In this document: positions 26,456 through 34,594 of the stretch, in pieces
How positions within the stretch are numbered: position 1 is the first letter of the stretch
Layout: every line of letters starts with the position of its first letter
Assembly (NCBI GenBank): GCA_964555515.1
Contig: CAZKSJ010000001.1
Location: 1-64,000 of the forward strand
DNA from: UBA1388 sp964555515
GTDB lineage: Bacteria > Patescibacteriota > Microgenomatia > UBA1400 > PJMF01
Direction of reading: 5' to 3'
DNA: 64,000 nucleotides
Notes under the pieces: generated by a model
Databases searched by the model: none
What the model was told of the DNA's origin: nothing
Seen by the model: the letters and a program-made list of their open reading frames with translations, nothing else
Translations under genes and position numbers: made by a program

Positions 26456-27223
26456 ATGACTCAAAATCGTCACCTCAATCCCTATGAACAAACACAGCTA
26501 GCTCGTTATGGTCAGCGCCATGATTTTAAGGGAGATGTCACCTCTGCTCCTATTGAGTACATCACAGGCAATGTTGAGTTCTGTGGTCTGGTTTTTCAAA
26601 TTGACGAGCGAGCACTAATTCCCAGAATTGAAACTGAACAGCTTGTTGATTTAACTTTAAAAGCTATTCGCGAAAAGATTGCCCGCTCACACCATATGCC
26701 GTTGGTCATTGCTGATATCGGAACCGGCGGCGGTGCCATTGCAATCAGCTTAGCCAAGCAACTCGCTAATTACAAAGAATTAATAAACCTGATCGCCACC
26801 GATATTTCTCAGGAGGCGTTGGAGTTGGCAAAACTCAATGCTCAACGCTTGTTGGCCAATCATGAGCCCTCAATAAAATTCATCCTCAGTGACTTATTGC
26901 AGGCTGTTCCCAAGCGGAAACTTGATGTGATTGTGGCCAATTTGCCCTACATCCCCACCAGCTATCTGCAAGCATTGGATGATTCGGTGATAAAACACGA
27001 GCCACACCTCGCTTTAGACGGTGGTGACGAAGGATTGGACTGGATTGCGCACTTGTTAGACCAAGCCCCTAACTACCTCAAACCAGATGGCACACTACTG
27101 CTCGAAATCAATCACACCCATTGGTTATCTGATTTTCAGCCTTGGCAGAAAAGATTTGATCTGACTATTTTGCCAGACGAAAACGGAGCCAATCGCTACT
27201 TGATTGCCAACTTAAAATCTTAA
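26456..27223 (+). CDS. prmC: PrmC/HemK-type release factor glutamine methyltransferase
   Basis: A protein of 255 residues. The SAM-binding motif I is VIADIGTGGGAIAISLA. The acidic motif after strand 2 is LIATDISQEALELA. The catalytic motif reads NLPYIP where the family usually has NPPY. PrmC methylates the glutamine of the GGQ motif of peptide release factors. The N-terminal release-factor-binding domain is shorter than usual. No ribosome binding site is seen; the TATAAT box is 12 nt upstream, suggesting a leaderless message. The gene is divergent from the DsbA-like gene. Confidence 0.9.
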   Translation: MTQNRHLNPYEQTQLARYGQRHDFKGDVTSAPIEYITGNVEFCGLVFQIDERALIPRIETEQLVDLTLKAIREKIARSHHMPLVIADIGTGGGAIAISLAKQLANYKELINLIATDISQEALELAKLNAQRLLANHEPSIKFILSDLLQAVPKRKLDVIVANLPYIPTSYLQALDDSVIKHEPHLALDGGDEGLDWIAHLLDQAPNYLKPDGTLLLEINHTHWLSDFQPWQKRFDLTILPDENGANRYLIANLKS

Positions 27224-27245
27224 AACCAAGGTGTGTCTACTACTC

Positions 27246-27274
27246 TTGTTAATTAAACTCAACTCGCGTATTGT
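27246..27274 (+). promoter_or_regulatory. Promoter of the CobW-like gene, leaderless geometry
   Basis: TTGTTA (27246-27251), a 17-nt spacer and TATTGT (27269-27274). The -10 begins 12 nt before the ATG at 27281 and no ribosome binding site lies between them. Confidence 0.6.
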
Positions 27275-27280
27275 TTTGTT

Positions 27281-28246
27281 ATGTTTTCTGTTTCAACCAC
27301 TGTATTCTCCGGGTTTCTAGGTTCGGGCAAAACCACTATTATTTCCCATTTGATCGAGGTTGAACAACTTCAAGGCCAACAAATAATTTACATCAAAAAT
27401 GAGATTGGCGATGAAAATATCGATGCCCAACTGATGAAAGGCAAAAACATTGCCTCCAAAGAACTCCTAAACGGTTGCATCTGTTGTACTCTGGTTGGTC
27501 CGTTCATTCAGGCTATTGATGAACTGATCGATCAATACCACCCAGATAGGATTATTATTGAGGCCTCGGGCGTGGCCGACCCAGCCGCCATTGCATTAAT
27601 GATTGATTCACACCCCAAATTAAATCGAGATGGGGTGATTAGCATCATTGACGTCACTAATTTTGAAGGTTATCAGGATTTGAGTCAAACTGCCAAAAAT
27701 CAAACTAAGTTCACTGACTTAATTGTCTTTAATAAAATTGAACTGGCAGATTTGCACACCAAACAGGTGGTGGTAGGTTACGTGCGTGAACTCAATGACT
27801 ACTCCCCAATTGTTGAAGCTCCAGGAGGAATCCTAGATCCAAGCGTTGCCTTTGGATTAACTCACGCTCAACTCCAGCAGCTTGATCAAATTCTTGATCA
27901 AGCTGGCTATTCTCCAGACAGCTCTCACCACAACTCGACTACTTCCCACCATCTTGAAGATGATGGGCTTGAGTCTTTTTCCATCAATCTCCCAAAAATG
28001 AGTCAAGACGCTTTGGATCAATTCCTACAAAACCTACCTGGCGCGGTTTATCGGGCGAAAGGAATTTGCCAAGCAGGCCCAGACCTTATCCTGATCAATA
28101 AAGTGGGCAACCGCATTGACTTGACACCCATCTCGTCTGCCGTGATCACAAACTCAAAATCTGTTCTTGTCCTAATTGGTTTTAGAATCAAGCAGTATCG
28201 AACTAAAATCACAGATCAATTGACTAATTTACCCAAGGAATCGTAA
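27281..28246 (+). CDS. CobW/ZNG1-type metal-chaperone GTPase
   Basis: A protein of 321 residues. GFLGSGKTT is the Walker A motif. GCICC is the CXCC metal-binding motif typical of the COG0523 family. EASGVADP is Walker B/switch, and FNKIEL is the NKxD-like specificity motif (Glu replaces Asp). A His-rich stretch (SSHHNSTTSHHLEDD, residues 214-228) probably binds zinc between the GTPase and the C-terminal CobW_C domain. Such proteins deliver Zn2+ or other metals to client enzymes. No metal-uptake gene is adjacent, so the client is unknown. Confidence 0.9.
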   Translation: MFSVSTTVFSGFLGSGKTTIISHLIEVEQLQGQQIIYIKNEIGDENIDAQLMKGKNIASKELLNGCICCTLVGPFIQAIDELIDQYHPDRIIIEASGVADPAAIALMIDSHPKLNRDGVISIIDVTNFEGYQDLSQTAKNQTKFTDLIVFNKIELADLHTKQVVVGYVRELNDYSPIVEAPGGILDPSVAFGLTHAQLQQLDQILDQAGYSPDSSHHNSTTSHHLEDDGLESFSINLPKMSQDALDQFLQNLPGAVYRAKGICQAGPDLILINKVGNRIDLTPISSAVITNSKSVLVLIGFRIKQYRTKITDQLTNLPKES

Positions 28247-28335
28247 TTTAATTTCTTGTTTAACCAACTAAAATCAATATCAAAATGGTTAAGTTGAGTT
28301 TATCTAGCCTAGTTAACGATCAATCGATTTGGATG

Positions 28336-29211
28336 CTAAAGCAACGTGCTATTTTCTGCCAAATCGGTGACACCATCTGTAGCTGGAAGATAATAGACGT
28401 CTTGGTTATAAGACCCGGTTCCCACAAAAATTGCGTCGCCACGCACAATTGCCTCCAAAGGCCGGCAAGCACGACAACCCTTTTCTCCATGTGGGCACTT
28501 GAAAATATTAAGCTTACGCTGCACTTTGATTTTTTTGGCAATCGTCAACACTTCATCTTCTGCTTGTTGTAGATCTGGCAGCACTTGCTCTTGAGGCACA
28601 TCGCTTTCGGCTAGGTACCAATAGCTCACTCTCGCCACATCACGGTGCTGAGTGTTGTGCACCAACAGGTGATAAATTGGCAACTGCAACGAACTGTCAT
28701 TCTCTTTGTACTTGCCGGTCTTAAAATCAATGATGTGCACCGCATCCTGATCAGGCAAGTATTCCAGCCAATCAATTTTGCCACACAAAATAATTTCATC
28801 TTGTTCAGAGAGCCAATAGTGGGGTAAGTCGCCACTAATCTTGACTGCTAAGTTTTTGAGAGGTCCAGGATTTGCCATGACGCGGCGCAGCATATCTGCG
28901 CCGCGCTGCTTATACTCAGTTTCTTGAGCTGATGAAGTAAAACCTCCCTGTTTTCCGCTTACGGCTGACCAAGCATTTTCAAAACGCTTGATTAAGGATT
29001 CACGAAATCGTTCTTCAGTAGGTAGCACCGACAAAGACTCTACTACTTGATGGACAATCTGCCCCAAAGCGAGCGGAGGAGAAATCAGCTGAATTTTATG
29101 ACGAGTGCGCGGGTCACGATAAATGTTATTCAAGTAATACGCTCTCGGGCAACTCAAAAAATCATTAATGCTGGAATGAGAGACCCAAGTGGCAGCATAT
29201 TTATCGCTCAT
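28336..29211 (-). CDS. RecB-family PD-(D/E)XK nuclease with a probable iron-sulfur cluster
   Basis: A protein of 291 residues. The nuclease core has KIDWLEY (D147), IIDFKTGK (D162, K164) and QLPIY (Q176, Y180), the order seen in RecB, AddB and Cas4 nucleases. Cys21 in SCPRAYYL plus Cys239, Cys246 and Cys249 near the C terminus match the four cysteines that hold a 4Fe-4S cluster in AddB and Cas4. No helicase or cas gene is adjacent, so it is a stand-alone nuclease of unknown pathway, probably in DNA repair. Confidence 0.88.
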   Translation of the reverse strand: MSDKYAATWVSHSSINDFLSCPRAYYLNNIYRDPRTRHKIQLISPPLALGQIVHQVVESLSVLPTEERFRESLIKRFENAWSAVSGKQGGFTSSAQETEYKQRGADMLRRVMANPGPLKNLAVKISGDLPHYWLSEQDEIILCGKIDWLEYLPDQDAVHIIDFKTGKYKENDSSLQLPIYHLLVHNTQHRDVARVSYWYLAESDVPQEQVLPDLQQAEDEVLTIAKKIKVQRKLNIFKCPHGEKGCRACRPLEAIVRGDAIFVGTGSYNQDVYYLPATDGVTDLAENSTLL

Positions 29212-29395
29212 ACACCATATGTTACTGCGTGAGATGATTTTGTCCAGAGTGAAGCAGGGTTTTGTGAAGCGAAGTCGTGAGTCGACGTTAAACAGCCACT
29301 TTCCGTCAACGCTTCAGAAGTGAATTAATATTGCCCAGGTTAAAAATCAATCGACGACGGCTATCAGCTACGTGAATTAAATCCGATTAGAATAA

Positions 29396-29427
29396 AACAC
29401 CCCCCCGCCTTTGGCAGGGGGGTGTTA
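29396..29427 (-). terminator. Strong terminator after the pilin gene
   Basis: AACACCCCCC...GCC pairs with GGC...GGGGGGTGTT around a 3-nt loop, with one bulged base. On the minus strand it is followed by TTTATTCT. It closes the eleven-gene minus-strand run whose last gene is the pilin. Confidence 0.88.
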
Positions 29428-29447
29428 AACTTCGTTTCTCTTAAAAA

Positions 29448-29921
29448 CTATCGAGTAGCCGAAATACTGGCAGCCAATTCAGCCGCTGGAGCAGCTACAG
29501 TCACACGATTATTAGTTGAACTGCTGACAACTGTGTAGTTAGTATCATAAGCACCAACACATTGATCTTGCGTCACAGCTGGCCCAGTTAATGGATCCAC
29601 TGGCAATGCCGCTAAATAATCAGTGACAAGATCTCCGCAAATGTCAGCACCTGTATCAGAAATATTTTGAGGAGTCGTAGTAATACCAGTTGGTAATTGA
29701 CCGGCATTGTCTGCCGCGTATTGATGAATAGCATTTAAAATAGCATTCACATCGCTTGACCTTTGAGTGTTGTTGGCCTGCGCAAATTGTCTAGCTGGGT
29801 TAATAGCCACTAGTGTAATCGCTAATAACACGGCCAAGATGCCGATCACGACCAGCAGTTCAATTAATGTAAAGCCAGCTAAATTTCTACGTTTGGTGAG
29901 GGTGGGGAGGACTTGTTTCAT
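29448..29921 (-). CDS. Type IV pilin (probable major pilin)
   Basis: A protein of 157 residues. A short basic leader ends at Gly before FTLIELLVVIGILAVLLAI, the prepilin peptidase site with Glu5, followed by the hydrophobic alpha-1 helix. The globular part has AILNAIHQYAADNAGQLP, typical of type IV pilins, and two cysteines (ICGDL, DQCVG) that could form the D-region disulfide. It ends at the terminator and is the last gene of the run, 48 nt after the PilN-like gene. The cleaving peptidase is not in this window. Confidence 0.92.
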   Translation of the reverse strand: MKQVLPTLTKRRNLAGFTLIELLVVIGILAVLLAITLVAINPARQFAQANNTQRSSDVNAILNAIHQYAADNAGQLPTGITTTPQNISDTGADICGDLVTDYLAALPVDPLTGPAVTQDQCVGAYDTNYTVVSSSTNNRVTVAAPAAELAASISATR

Positions 29922-29969
29922 AATGTGTCTATCTTAGACCAATTTTTTAAACCTGGTCAATAGGTAAAT

Positions 29970-31211
29970 TTATACTGAGGTCAAGACTATAGATATATCT
30001 ACATCAAAGTCATCTATTTGCTGCACCTTTGCCTGATAATTCAGCTTCATGAGTTCATCAACCAGTAATTCTTGTAAAATAATGGGCACATTCTTTGAAA
30101 CTTTGATAACTATTGGACCGAACGTGGTTGATTCTAAATTGCGTACTTGAACTTCTTTAAATCCGGCAGTTTTTAATGCTTCTTGCACAATTTGCGCTTC
30201 CTCATCCTTCTCTTGACTGTAATCAATTGATACTTTTAGGTCTTGTAAGTTTTTATTTGCCGATGGAGTGCTTTGTAGATACGTTCCCAAATCTATTCTT
30301 GTTTCAAGTGGTATGACTGCCGCAGATTCAATTGGTTCGGGATTAATTGGTAAATCTGCCACGATCTCAGTTTGAGGGGTAATCACGATTTTTTGATCTC
30401 TTTTCATTGACCAAAAAACAACTGCTCCTAATATTAATAACAAAATTACAAAGGCGCCTAGCATTAAGTATAGTCTTTTTTTATCCTCAGGAAGTGCTGT
30501 CGGAATCTGATTGTTGATTGCAGGCGATGATACTTGATCTTCCGAAATCATACGTGAATTTAATAAATCTCCAGATTTGAATTTGTCGATCGAGTGCAAT
30601 AACATTAATGCAGCTTCTGGAGTGTATCCACCATGATCAAAGACTTCTCCAACCACAGCCATCGGAAAAATGTGGGTTACTCTAAAATGATTATCTGCTA
30701 AGACCTTAATCATTGGCTCATAAAGATCTCTGTTAGTGACTAATATTAATTTCTTCTTTCCAAACTCAATAATATTTGAATATGTGTTGCTAAAAGGAAC
30801 GCTCTGCACAAATCTTCTTTTCTCCTCTATCTCCGCCTCATTTTGTTCAAAACTTGAGATTGGTTTTTCTGGTGCAGCCTCTCCCAATTCAGTTTTTTCA
30901 CCCTTATATTCTGACAACTCTCGTTGTTGTTCTTTTGAAATCGGTTGAACTTCTTGCGTAAAATAAATGCTACTATCCAGTAAGATTGTCACTTCACCAC
31001 TGATCAACTTCATTTGACTCAAAAATGTGTTGAGTGTTTTTGTGAATACTTCTAAATCTAAGATTTCAAGTTTATTAACCACTTTGGGGTCAAATTTCCA
31101 AGTTCCTATTTTGCCATTAGATTTCCTAAAAACGCTTAATTGCGATCTTTGCAACAAAAAAAGGTATTGTTCAACTTCTTTTTTATGAAATTTCATTCTA
31201 TTTCTCTCCAA
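29970..31211 (-). CDS. Hypothetical bitopic protein of the pilus locus
   Basis: A protein of 413 residues. Residues 1-245 are predicted cytoplasmic and contain strands like an incomplete actin-like (PilM-like) half (GEVTILLDSSIYFTQEV, KKLILVTNRDLYEPM). One membrane segment spans about 247-268. The outside part ends in two beta-alpha repeats (LKVSIDYSQE, IVIKVSKNVP) that resemble a LytR-C-like or PilN/PilO-like module. It may stand in for the PilM-PilN inner-membrane assembly. It overlaps the PilX-like gene by 19 nt. The family assignment is inference. Confidence 0.65.
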   Translation of the reverse strand: MERNRMKFHKKEVEQYLFLLQRSQLSVFRKSNGKIGTWKFDPKVVNKLEILDLEVFTKTLNTFLSQMKLISGEVTILLDSSIYFTQEVQPISKEQQRELSEYKGEKTELGEAAPEKPISSFEQNEAEIEEKRRFVQSVPFSNTYSNIIEFGKKKLILVTNRDLYEPMIKVLADNHFRVTHIFPMAVVGEVFDHGGYTPEAALMLLHSIDKFKSGDLLNSRMISEDQVSSPAINNQIPTALPEDKKRLYLMLGAFVILLLILGAVVFWSMKRDQKIVITPQTEIVADLPINPEPIESAAVIPLETRIDLGTYLQSTPSANKNLQDLKVSIDYSQEKDEEAQIVQEALKTAGFKEVQVRNLESTTFGPIVIKVSKNVPIILQELLVDELMKLNYQAKVQQIDDFDVDISIVLTSV

Positions 31212-31594
31212 GCATCAACGGTTAGTACGCCATTCTCGCGCTCTAGTTGTACTTCCACAATTCTCTGCGCTACCCCAATCTCACCAGTTGAGGTGACGAC
31301 TATTGCCTCTGAACCGCTAACCGTTATAACTGCTTGTCCATCACCTACGCTGAGCACTTCACCAGTATAACCTGGATCGCGAAGTAATCTCAAGATGGCA
31401 TTTTCCGCACCACTTTCGGCAATCATGAGACTCTGATCTGCAATCAAGGCATTTGAAGAAATGGCGGTATTGTCTATCATCATCATGATGGCTGCAGTCG
31501 TGATTGTTGTTCCCACAATCATAAAGATCAGTAAAGCAATCAAAATGCTACCTTGCTGGTCAGAAAATGCAGATTTATGGAATAGTTTCATCAT
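31193..31594 (-). CDS. PilX-like minor pilus protein
   Basis: A protein of 133 residues. The N terminus DQQGSILIALLIFMIVGTTI is a pilin-like helix of the PilX kind (SILI in place of FTLIE). It is followed by LIADQSLMIAESGAENAILRLLRDPGY, the pattern of PilX-type minor pilins. It has no Glu5, which in other systems marks minor subunits that initiate assembly. It lies between the PilW-like and the bitopic genes. Confidence 0.8.
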   Translation of the reverse strand: MMKLFHKSAFSDQQGSILIALLIFMIVGTTITTAAIMMMIDNTAISSNALIADQSLMIAESGAENAILRLLRDPGYTGEVLSVGDGQAVITVSGSEAIVVTSTGEIGVAQRIVEVQLERENGVLTVDAWREIE

Positions 31595-31604
31595 TATTTA
31601 TGAT

Positions 31605-32123
31605 CTATCTAATACCGATGGTTGATTGAAACTCTCTACTCTCCAAACCTGCATTTTGGATGATCGGGCTTGTAACTTGATAACTAACTCTCAAGGCATG
31701 TTTTCCCCCAGGATTGCCAAGCCTTTGGATTGAGAAATTACTTATTTCTGTATCATAATTTAATACTTGGGGAACATTCTGGATTGAAAGAGTTAATTGG
31801 TTATTTGCCACAGCATAGCTATAAATCTGACCATCAATGCTTAATTCCATGCCAGACATCGTCTCTCCAAGAGATGAGGGTTGTTCTATCGAGCTGGACC
31901 TTTTAATATCATATGCCAACCTGGTCAGGATATACTGGCCATCACGCTCCACTGCTGAAAGTGCTTGACTTTGGCTTTTTGCCTCTAAGATAGATAAAAA
32001 CAAGGAACTCAGTTGCACCAAAATGAGCGACACCAATGCAAAATATAGCAGCAACTCCACCAAGGTATATCCTTTATCAAATCTTTTCTTAGTTAAATTA
32101 TCCATTTTCATAATCAAGGCCAC
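31605..32123 (-). CDS. PilW-like minor prepilin
   Basis: A protein of 172 residues. A lysine-rich leader ends at Gly before YTLVELLLYFALVSLILVQL, a prepilin site with Glu5. The globular part is a beta-rich domain (LGETMSGMELSIDGQIYSYAV, then a C-terminal TIGIR). In other systems PilW/GspJ proteins belong to the pilus tip complex. It starts 2 nt after the stop of the large prepilin gene, so the two are coupled. Confidence 0.85.
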   Translation of the reverse strand: MALIMKMDNLTKKRFDKGYTLVELLLYFALVSLILVQLSSLFLSILEAKSQSQALSAVERDGQYILTRLAYDIKRSSSIEQPSSLGETMSGMELSIDGQIYSYAVANNQLTLSIQNVPQVLNYDTEISNFSIQRLGNPGGKHALRVSYQVTSPIIQNAGLESREFQSTIGIR

Positions 32124-32125
32124 AG

Positions 32126-34105
32126 CTAAGGAGAGTAATTGATAATTAATGAATCTACTACTGGCGTACTAGAGCTGTCGGCGGTTTCTAGAAAAACCTT
32201 ATATTTAAAACACCTAGCAGGATTCTCATAGCCAGAACCATCGTCATCGATAGGTATTGACCCTTCATCTATAAAAAACGTAGAGCTTGTTCCGTCAGGA
32301 CCGACAAAAATGTATGATGGTTCGACACAATTTCCGTTAACTGCATCTGCTACCGCAACTTGAAACTGCGCACTAGTTTGATTTGGAACAGTAATATTCG
32401 AAAGAATGTAATTATAGGCTGTAGAGTAACCAGCATCAAAATACTGAGACTCAAAGGTGCCTGTAGTAGAGAAAGAATCTCCTGCACCGCCCTCTATGAT
32501 CTTAAACTCAGAGGTGTTATCTTTACTCACTATATATGAATACGCCTCCCCGTCTTGCTCCAGAACCCCATCAACACCATAAACGCCAGTATCTAGATTG
32601 AGACTGCCGCACATGTTGGGACTTGTTTCTGATGTTATATCAATAACCTGATACTCATTGCCGCCTGTACCAACTACAATGAGCTTGTTTTCTGTGACCA
32701 GCGCTAAATCATTAGGATTCATGCCATTGGTGTCGTAAGTACCTATTGCAGGCAAAGATCCTGATTTGCTAGTGGTGTCTATTATGAATAATTCTCTCAT
32801 GTCACCGGCCTCATCTGTAATCAAATATGCTCTTGTGCCCGTTTCATTAACCTCCACATCTTTACCTCGTCTACTATTGACATTTGCATAACCCGCTCTT
32901 GATAAATCTCTGGGATTGGAGATGTCGATCAACTGCATTTCTCTCAGACCAAAATCCAGCGCCACGTAAGCGTAGTTACCCTTAACATCAACTCTGTAAC
33001 CGGTTGCCGGCCAAAATACATAAGGACTAAGATTAATTGAGTCTAATTCTGGCAGATTGCCAGATTTATTAGTTAAATCTACGGTGTGTAATTTTGGCCC
33101 GATTACTACGTATGCTACATTACCAGAAACATATACTCCCTGGGCTGAACCCCACCAGTATGTGTCATTGAAAACAGCTACTTCCTGGCCTGTAGTTAGA
33201 TCTATAACCAATAAGTCTTTAGATACGTCTCCTGTGGCAATATAGGCGTAATTTTCATCTATAAAAATGTCATTTGTATCATACCCCGCAATTTGATTTG
33301 CAATGTTTACTCCAGGAGGATCGTCCTGACTAATATCCATCTCTACAAATACTCCATCAGTTCCATCAGTACCACTGAATGCCTTACCTTCAATGGCCCG
33401 AACAACTTTGGCTCGTCCTGTTCCAGGCAAATCCTTTTCCGTCCTGATGTAGTCACTTGGTTTGCACCAATTCCCTTTACCCCCAGAGCCTAAAATAATT
33501 TCTCCCCCATAATTGTTTACTATTGCCGTACCACTAACTTCGCCATCCAAAAAATCAGCCTCACTTGTCTCAATGATTGACAAATTATCCAAATATCTTG
33601 TCATGTAAATTGAAGACGAAATTTGCGATAAATTCGGTTGATTCCAACTGATCTGAATATCAATTTTCTTCGTTGAAGGGTCGACCAAACCTTCTGAATC
33701 AACTATATTTCCTTCCCCATCTCTCATCACGTCAGAAATAGTTAGCTGTCTTAAAAAAAGACCGATTGTTTCTGAGCCCGCTGCTAGTGTCCAAGTCGAT
33801 CCAGTTATCGCTGGGTGGTAAACACCATTGACAGCAATTGAGTCCCAATTGGCCTCCCTGATGACGCGAAGGGCTTCCGAAGTCTCTATTAGCAGTCCAT
33901 TTGCCTGAATTCTATTTTCTCTCTGCACCGATCCCTGCTGAGTAGTTATGATGGCTCCAATTAGAGCGGGGGTGACGACTGCCATCAGTGCCATGACAAC
34001 CAGGATCTCGATTAAAAGCTGACCAGATCTCAAATGAGCAAAGTGGAAGCTGCTTAAACGAGCAGTTATTAATCTAAGAAAGTTGATCTCAGTTTTTTTG
34101 CGCAT
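32126..34105 (-). CDS. Large prepilin-like protein carrying a six-bladed LVIVD-type propeller
   Basis: A protein of 659 residues. Residues 28-55 form a prepilin helix (SGQLLIEILVVMAL). Residues 60-190 resemble a PilV/GspI-like pseudopilin domain. Residues 275-540 contain six repeats of the LVIVD type (such as YAYIATGDVSKDLLVIDL, AYVVIGPKLHTVDL, AYVALDFGLREMQLIDI). Residues 545-659 form a Cys-containing beta sandwich. Placed among minor pilins, it is a likely tip adhesin. It overlaps the FimT-like gene by 17 nt. Confidence 0.85.
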   Translation of the reverse strand: MRKKTEINFLRLITARLSSFHFAHLRSGQLLIEILVVMALMAVVTPALIGAIITTQQGSVQRENRIQANGLLIETSEALRVIREANWDSIAVNGVYHPAITGSTWTLAAGSETIGLFLRQLTISDVMRDGEGNIVDSEGLVDPSTKKIDIQISWNQPNLSQISSSIYMTRYLDNLSIIETSEADFLDGEVSGTAIVNNYGGEIILGSGGKGNWCKPSDYIRTEKDLPGTGRAKVVRAIEGKAFSGTDGTDGVFVEMDISQDDPPGVNIANQIAGYDTNDIFIDENYAYIATGDVSKDLLVIDLTTGQEVAVFNDTYWWGSAQGVYVSGNVAYVVIGPKLHTVDLTNKSGNLPELDSINLSPYVFWPATGYRVDVKGNYAYVALDFGLREMQLIDISNPRDLSRAGYANVNSRRGKDVEVNETGTRAYLITDEAGDMRELFIIDTTSKSGSLPAIGTYDTNGMNPNDLALVTENKLIVVGTGGNEYQVIDITSETSPNMCGSLNLDTGVYGVDGVLEQDGEAYSYIVSKDNTSEFKIIEGGAGDSFSTTGTFESQYFDAGYSTAYNYILSNITVPNQTSAQFQVAVADAVNGNCVEPSYIFVGPDGTSSTFFIDEGSIPIDDDGSGYENPARCFKYKVFLETADSSSTPVVDSLIINYSP

Positions 34106-34583
34106 GTATTACTCCCAACTGATTAATCTCAAAATTAATTTGATCACCAGTGGATATATTTACCATCACGAATGTGTCTAAATCAGAGTTATAGTTCACT
34201 ACTTCACCACTAACAGGAGAAAAAATTATTTCTCTCTGAGGCAAAGTTACCGATGAAAAACTTAGGTCTTGGGGTAAAGAAACAACAATATTGGCAGAAT
34301 CAGACACATTAAAAGTGTCACCCTGAAACAAGATGTATTGGTCATCGTCCAAATACACACCATGTGGTAATACTTCGCCAACGTTGGTATAACTCCCTTG
34401 CATAGCCTGCATTTGTTGGCGTCTCATATCTGAGACAATGGTTTGTTGATACTCATTAATGTTAGTTCTGGGGATCAATCCTGATAACGAAATGCCCGAT
34501 AAAGCAAACACCACCACAAATAGCGACAACACAACTAATATTTCTACCAGAGTCATTCCTCTAGAATGTTTAGGATTTAGCAT
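34089..34583 (-). CDS. GspH/FimT-like minor prepilin
   Basis: A protein of 164 residues. The leader ends at Gly before MTLVEILVVLSLFVVVFALS, a prepilin site with Glu5. The C-terminal domain is beta-rich (REIIFSPVSGEVV is typical of GspH/FimT). It begins 11 nt after the histidine kinase stop and its end overlaps the propeller prepilin. FimT/GspH proteins join PilV, PilW and PilX in priming pilus assembly. Confidence 0.85.
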   Translation of the reverse strand: MLNPKHSRGMTLVEILVVLSLFVVVFALSGISLSGLIPRTNINEYQQTIVSDMRRQQMQAMQGSYTNVGEVLPHGVYLDDDQYILFQGDTFNVSDSANIVVSLPQDLSFSSVTLPQREIIFSPVSGEVVNYNSDLDTFVMVNISTGDQINFEINQLGVIHAQKN

Positions 34584-34594
34584 AGCAAATTATA

